Assembly (NCBI GenBank): GCA_029262875.1
Contig: JAJCYO010000167.1
Location: forward strand, 1-64,000
DNA length: 64,000 nucleotides
Origin: Flavobacteriales bacterium
GTDB taxonomy: Bacteria; Bacteroidota; Bacteroidia; Flavobacteriales_E; Vicingaceae
Direction of reading: 5' to 3'
Shown: positions 59,990-64,000 of the stretch, piece after piece
How the letters are laid out: each line of letters opens with the position of its first letter
Position numbering within the stretch: the first letter of the stretch is position 1
The notes under the pieces: generated by a model
What the model saw: only the letters and a program-made list of their open reading frames with translations
What the model was told of the DNA's origin: nothing
The model's database searches: none
Made by a program: the position numbers and the translations under genes

Positions 59990-60428
59990 AATAGCAGTTA
60001 CTACAGTCCTTATCCTGGCTTCAGTTGTGTTAACAGTTGATGCCAATGCACAGTGTAAACGATATACAAAAAAATACTGTTTACCTTCTTTGAGCCCATA
60101 CATGCACAATGGCCAATTAACCAGTGCTGTGTTGAATCCTGGTGATTCTGCAGACATTGCCATGACATTTAATGCTGGTAAAGAGTACCGCGTTTTGATT
60201 TGCAATCAAGAACAAATTGGAAATGTACAATTTAAGGTGTTGGACAAATCCCGTAAAGTGCTTTACAAAAGTGATCCAGAACAACACAATCCTTCATGGG
60301 ATTTTAAAGTAGAGAATACACAACAATTTATCATTCAACTGACGGTTCCTAAAATGGAAAAAAGTAATCAGAAAACCAACCTGGTTCCCAATGGATGTGT
60401 TGCACTGTTGGTTGGGTTTAAAGAGTGA
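59973..60428 (+). CDS. Hypothetical secreted protein
   Basis: This 151-residue secreted protein has a signal peptide ending near 'VDANAQ' and then 'CKRYTKKYCLPSLSPYMHNGQL'. The mature part looks like a small beta-sandwich ('YRVLICNQEQIGNVQFKVLDKSRKVLY'), and four or five cysteines may form disulfides. Similar proteins follow the preceding type of lipoprotein in flavobacteria, in my recollection, so the two may work together. Its stop overlaps ansA convergently by 11 bases. Confidence 0.72.
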   Translation: MTLFNKIAVTTVLILASVVLTVDANAQCKRYTKKYCLPSLSPYMHNGQLTSAVLNPGDSADIAMTFNAGKEYRVLICNQEQIGNVQFKVLDKSRKVLYKSDPEQHNPSWDFKVENTQQFIIQLTVPKMEKSNQKTNLVPNGCVALLVGFKE

Positions 60429-61437
60429 TTTCTCCTCTTAACGATCTCTGTAACCAATCTTTAATTTCCTGAGTAGGCAATTCTGTTCCCAGTAAGTACA
60501 TGAGTTTAGTAACCGCGGCCTCATAGGTCATATCTTTTCCGCTAACAACACCTATTTTGGTAAAAGCAGAACTGGTTTCATATTTTCCTTGTTCAACTCC
60601 ACCACCAAGACATTGGCTAATGTTCAAAATAATAATGCCTTTATTAATGGCTTCAATTAACAGGTTGATAAACCACAATTGAGTGGAAGCATTTCCAGCG
60701 CCAAAGGTTTCCATTACAACTGCTCTTAGCCCTGGAATATTTATGACGGAAAAAACTTGTTCTTCAGTAATTCCAGGATACAATTTAAGCGTGGCAATGT
60801 GGTTGTTTAAATGCTTATTTAAAATTAGTTTTTCGCCTGTTGATTTGTGTATGTTGGCTTTTTTAAACTTTAAGTTAACACCAGCTTCTGCCAACATTGG
60901 ATAATTAGGTGATTTAAAAGCTTCAAATTCTTCAGCACTTACCTTTGTTGAACGATTACCTCGGTATAAATTGTACTCAAAATAAATGGCCACCTCAGGA
61001 ATAATTGGGTTGCCACTTTCTTTTAAACAAGCAATTTCAATGGCAGAAAGTAAGTTCTCTTTAGCATCCGTTCTAATTACGCCAATAGGCAATTGAGAGC
61101 CTGTAAGAATAACAGGTTTGCTCAAGTTTTCTAACATAAAACTTAATGCTGAAGCAGTATAAGCCATCGTATCAGAACCATGTAATACTACAAACCCATC
61201 ATGTTTGTCGTAATTGTCAAAAATAATTTGAGCAATTTCCATCCAGTTTTCTGGCTGCATGTTAGATGAATCTATCGGTTCATCAAAAGAGGTAGCTTCA
61301 ATGTTTGTTTTAAACTTTTTGATTTCTGGAATTTCATTCATTAGGGAATCAAAGTCGAAAGACTTCAAAGATCCTGTCTCTTCGTCTCGAACCATTCCGA
61401 TGGTTCCTCCCGTGTATATGATTAAAATAGAATTCAT
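60418..61437 (-). CDS. ansA: Type I L-asparaginase
   Basis: This enzyme hydrolyses asparagine to aspartate and ammonia. The first catalytic Thr is in 'IYTGGTIGMV' near residues 7-16. The second Thr-Asp-Lys-type site appears as 'VLHGSDTMAYTASAL' near 84-98. 'VLTGSQLPIG' is near 111, and the C-terminal domain has 'TFGAGNAS'. Length (339) fits the cytosolic type I group. The gene starts directly after tatD (stop and start adjacent), so tatD-ansA is one transcript. Confidence 0.95.
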   Translation of the reverse strand: MNSILIIYTGGTIGMVRDEETGSLKSFDFDSLMNEIPEIKKFKTNIEATSFDEPIDSSNMQPENWMEIAQIIFDNYDKHDGFVVLHGSDTMAYTASALSFMLENLSKPVILTGSQLPIGVIRTDAKENLLSAIEIACLKESGNPIIPEVAIYFEYNLYRGNRSTKVSAEEFEAFKSPNYPMLAEAGVNLKFKKANIHKSTGEKLILNKHLNNHIATLKLYPGITEEQVFSVINIPGLRAVVMETFGAGNASTQLWFINLLIEAINKGIIILNISQCLGGGVEQGKYETSSAFTKIGVVSGKDMTYEAAVTKLMYLLGTELPTQEIKDWLQRSLRGEITL

Positions 61438-62208
61438 TTAAAACCCAAAAACTGCTTTAGAATTTTCTGTGGTTATTTTAGCCACATCCTCAATTTGCAA
61501 GCCGTAAATATCAGCAACTTTTTCAGCAATATTATACAAATAAGTGCTTTCATTTCGTTTTCCACGGTAAGGAGTTGGCGCTAAATAAGGAGCATCGGTT
61601 TCTAACACTAAATGAGAGATATCAATTTGGGCTACCGTTTTGTCCAAGCCAGAATTCTTAAACGTAACCACTCCACCAATGCCTATTTTAAAATCTCCGT
61701 AATTAATGATGTGGTTGGCTTGCTCTATGTTTCCCGTAAAACAATGGAAAATTCCTCTCATTTTAGCATCATTGAGTTCATCCAAAATTTCAAAAATTTC
61801 ATCAAAAGAATCCCTACAATGAATTACAAAAGGAAGGTTGTGTTTTTTTGCCAATTCAATTTGATGACGAAAAGCATCTTGTTGTTCTTTTAGTAAGGTC
61901 TTGTCCCAATACAAATCAATCCCTATCTCTCCGATAGCACAAAATTGTCGTTTCGACAACCACGCTTCAACCAAAGCCAATTCCTCTTTGTAGTTTGCTT
62001 TAACAGAAGTAGGGTGTAATCCCATCATCGGGAAACAATTGTCAGGATATTTTTCACCCAAACCCATCATTCCATCAATAGAGCTGGAATCGATATTAGG
62101 CAAGAACAGGCGCTCTATTCCTTTATCGATGCAATTTGCAATAACAGTATCAATGTCTTCATCAAATTGCTCAGCATACAAGTGGGTATGGGTATCTGTT
62201 AAAATCAT
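61438..62208 (-). CDS. tatD: TatD-family metal-dependent deoxyribonuclease
   Basis: TatD-family hydrolases are metal-dependent 3'-5' exonucleases linked to DNA repair or degradation. The N-terminal metal site 'DTHTHLYAEQFD' is near residues 4-15, 'GLHPTSVK' near 66, 'GEIGIDLYWDK' near 97, 'PFVIHCRD' near 131 and 'LVLETDAPYLAP' near 209. The ATG at 62208 (MILTDTHTH) is chosen over a longer start at 62253, because the family begins with this motif. A -7 element at 62214-62221 would place the transcript start at this ATG. Confidence 0.95.
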   Translation of the reverse strand: MILTDTHTHLYAEQFDEDIDTVIANCIDKGIERLFLPNIDSSSIDGMMGLGEKYPDNCFPMMGLHPTSVKANYKEELALVEAWLSKRQFCAIGEIGIDLYWDKTLLKEQQDAFRHQIELAKKHNLPFVIHCRDSFDEIFEILDELNDAKMRGIFHCFTGNIEQANHIINYGDFKIGIGGVVTFKNSGLDKTVAQIDISHLVLETDAPYLAPTPYRGKRNESTYLYNIAEKVADIYGLQIEDVAKITTENSKAVFGF

Positions 62209-62213
62209 AACAA

Positions 62214-62221
62214 CAAAAATA
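62214..62221 (-). promoter_or_regulatory. -7 element for tatD-ansA
   Basis: On the minus strand this reads TATTTTTG. The predicted transcript start, about 62207, falls on the ATG at 62208, implying a leaderless message. No -33 TTG was found at the expected distance. Confidence 0.5.
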
Positions 62222-62269
62222 GTTTTTATCTCATTTAAATTGTGCGAATGCACTAAAACAAATCTTTAT

Positions 62270-62277
62270 TATCTTTG
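62270..62277 (+). promoter_or_regulatory. -7 element for lysS
   Basis: TATCTTTG matches TAnnTTTG and predicts a transcript start near 62284, 17 bases before the ATG at 62301. The nearest TTG (62240-62242) is 27 bases upstream, longer than the usual spacing. Confidence 0.5.
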
Positions 62278-62300
62278 ACCTCTTTAAAATTAGATTAAAA

Positions 62301-64000
62301 ATGAGTCAGCAATTGTCAGAACAAGAATTGGTTAGAAGAGAATCTTTAACCAAATTAAGAGCGTTAGGAATTAACCCTTACCCTCAGGCCTTATATCCTG
62401 TAACTATTTTATCCAAGGAGATAAAAGAAAACTATGAAGAAGGGAAGAAGGTGGTCATTGCTGGACGATTAATGTCAAGAAGAATTCAAGGAAATGCTTC
62501 ATTTGCTGAGTTACAAGATAGCGAAGGGAGAATACAGGTTTACTTTAAAAGAGATGAAATTTGTGAAGGTGAAGATAAAACCATGTACAATGAAGTGTAT
62601 AAAAAACTCTTAGACATTGGTGATTTTATCGGAATAGAAGGAGAATTGTTTAAAACACAAGTAGGAGAAATTAGTGTACGTGTTAAAGTATTTTCTTTGT
62701 TGAGTAAATCATTAAAACCACTACCATTACCAAAAACAGACAGTGAAGGAAACGTACACGATGCATTTACGGATCCAGAAATGAGGTACAGGCAGCGTTA
62801 TGCTGATTTAGTGGTCAATCCACATGTTAAGGAAGTGTTTATTAAACGCGCAAAGTTATTTACTGCAATGCGTTCTTTCTTTGGAGAAAGAGGCTATTAT
62901 GAGGTAGAGACGCCAATATTACAACCAATTCCTGGAGGTGCTGCTGCCCGTCCATTTATCACGCATCATAACGCGATGGATGTTCCACAGTATTTAAGAA
63001 TAGCTTGCGAGTTGTACTTAAAGAAAACATTGATTGGTGGTTTTGAAGGAGTGTATGAGTTTGCAAAAACCTTTAGAAATGAAGGAATGGATAGAACCCA
63101 TAACCCTGAGTTTACCATGATGGAAATCTATGTAGCTTACAAAGATTATCATTGGATGATGGAGTTTACAGAACAGTTATTGGAACACTGTGCGATTGCT
63201 GTAAATGGAACAACAGAAGCAGAATTTGGAGAAAACACGATTGACTTTAAAGCTCCTTATAAAAGGGTAACCATGCGTCAATCCATTATTGATTTTACCG
63301 AGTTTGACATTAAAGATAAATCTGAAGAAGAGCTAACTGCTTGGTGTAAAGCAAATGGGATTGAAGTAGATGATACCATGGGTAAAGGAAAGTTAATCGA
63401 TGAGATTTTTGGAGAAAAATGTGAAGGGAATTATGTACAACCAACATTTATCATTGACTATCCAAAGGAGATGTCACCACTTTGTAAAGAACATAGAGAC
63501 GATCCAAGTTTAACCGAACGTTTTGAGTTAATGATTTGTGGTAAAGAATTGGCGAATGCCTATACTGAGTTGAATGACCCGATTGATCAGAAAGGACGAT
63601 TTGAAGACCAATTGAAATTGGCTGCAAAAGGTGATGATGAAGCAACCGAATTCATTGATTATGATTTTTTAAGGTCGTTAGAATATGGTATGCCGCCTAC
63701 TTCGGGCTTAGGAATTGGAATAGATCGATTAATCATGTTTTTAACAAACAATGAATCCATTCAGGAAGTATTGTTGTTTCCTCAAATGAAACCTGAGAAA
63801 AAAGAATTGCCATTGAGTGATGCTGAAAAAACCATTTTAAACCTGATGAAGTCAAACAACAGTATGGAGTTAGGTGCTTTAAAAACGGAAGCAGGACTAA
63901 GTGGAAAACAATGGGATAAAGGAATGAAAGGGCTCTCTAAACAAGGCTTAATTAAAGTTGAGGTAGATGGAGAAGCTAAGGTTTGTATTTTGCAGTCTTA
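62301..64000 (+). CDS. lysS: Lysine-tRNA ligase, truncated by the window edge
   Basis: This class II synthetase charges tRNA(Lys). The window holds 566 complete codons from the ATG at 62301, and the last two bases are TA, so the stop codon may be only one base away. The N-terminal OB anticodon domain covers about residues 50-145 ('VVIAGRLMSRRIQGNASFAEL' in part). Class II motif 1 is near 'RYRQRYADL', motif 2 'KTFRNEGMDRTHNPEFTMMEIY' (in segments) near 260, and motif 3 'GLGIGIDRLIM' near 470. The last 60 residues are a winged-helix-like extension ('ALKTEAGLSGKQWDKGMKGL') seen in Bacteroidota LysRS. It is divergent from tatD. Confidence 0.97.
   Translation, partial: MSQQLSEQELVRRESLTKLRALGINPYPQALYPVTILSKEIKENYEEGKKVVIAGRLMSRRIQGNASFAELQDSEGRIQVYFKRDEICEGEDKTMYNEVYKKLLDIGDFIGIEGELFKTQVGEISVRVKVFSLLSKSLKPLPLPKTDSEGNVHDAFTDPEMRYRQRYADLVVNPHVKEVFIKRAKLFTAMRSFFGERGYYEVETPILQPIPGGAAARPFITHHNAMDVPQYLRIACELYLKKTLIGGFEGVYEFAKTFRNEGMDRTHNPEFTMMEIYVAYKDYHWMMEFTEQLLEHCAIAVNGTTEAEFGENTIDFKAPYKRVTMRQSIIDFTEFDIKDKSEEELTAWCKANGIEVDDTMGKGKLIDEIFGEKCEGNYVQPTFIIDYPKEMSPLCKEHRDDPSLTERFELMICGKELANAYTELNDPIDQKGRFEDQLKLAAKGDDEATEFIDYDFLRSLEYGMPPTSGLGIGIDRLIMFLTNNESIQEVLLFPQMKPEKKELPLSDAEKTILNLMKSNNSMELGALKTEAGLSGKQWDKGMKGLSKQGLIKVEVDGEAKVCILQS

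Noticed and set aside
1-64000. tRNA, rRNA, CRISPR arrays or complete insertion sequences
   Set aside because: No cloverleaf with a T-loop consensus, no spaced direct-repeat array and no transposase frame were found on either strand by eye.

Overview
The window is a chromosomal stretch from a member of the Bacteroidota, most likely a gliding or surface-active marine-type flavobacterium (order Flavobacteriales). The evidence is the low GC content, the near absence of Shine-Dalgarno sequences, recurrent TAnnTTTG -7 promoter elements, a GldA gliding-motility ATPase, a giant surface protein with a gliding-motility-associated C-terminal domain, several secreted proteins with type A sorting tails of the type IX secretion system (T9SS), DUF4270 and DUF4271 proteins, and LytS/LytTR signalling. 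I cannot place it to genus. No rRNA, tRNA, CRISPR array or complete insertion sequence was seen.

Layout. Positions 1-5.0 kb carry thymidine kinase, an M28 peptidase, a hotdog thioesterase and an FG-GAP secreted protein that appears to have been inserted at the thioesterase 3' end. Positions 4.9-10.3 kb hold sulfur-activation genes (cysQ, DUF2061, cysC) interrupted by a deoC plus tandem aldehyde dehydrogenase operon. Positions 10.3-17.4 kb hold glmS, a DUF4270 lipoprotein, a truncated glycogen-synthase-like protein, panC, a flippase-like membrane protein, an rfaE2-type nucleotidyltransferase and a gamma-carbonic-anhydrase-like protein. Positions 17.5-24.4 kb encode two large secreted or surface proteins. 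Positions 24.5-31.1 kb hold arsenosugar-type arsM with a peroxidase-like partner, dtd, rsgA, gldA, a YceI protein and metK, which is preceded by a likely SAM-II riboswitch. Positions 31.3-35.5 kb hold an ExbB/ExbD-type proton-channel operon followed by DUF4271 and hemD.

Positions 35.7-41.8 kb form an accessory block of small, mostly unrecognised lipoproteins, secreted proteins and membrane proteins, tied together by a three-copy leader repeat. A structure-rich 445-bp gap follows. Positions 42.2-47.8 kb hold queA (interrupted by one in-frame stop), a four-helix-bundle protein, ispD, a T9SS protein, an amidohydrolase and rlmN. Positions 47.9-54.4 kb hold polA and a LytS-type sensor with its LytTR regulator. 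Positions 54.5-60.4 kb are a run of secreted proteins, and 60.4-64 kb hold ansA, tatD and lysS, which runs off the window edge.

The most notable items are: (1) a displaced synonymous copy of the thioesterase C-terminus on the far side of the FG-GAP gene; (2) a SAM-II-like aptamer before metK with a competing hairpin; (3) the queA nonsense codon; (4) the repeated leader in the accessory block; (5) an apparent split ALDH16-like enzyme next to deoC; (6) promoters that place transcription starts at the start codon. All functional calls are from reading motifs by eye; no database search was run.
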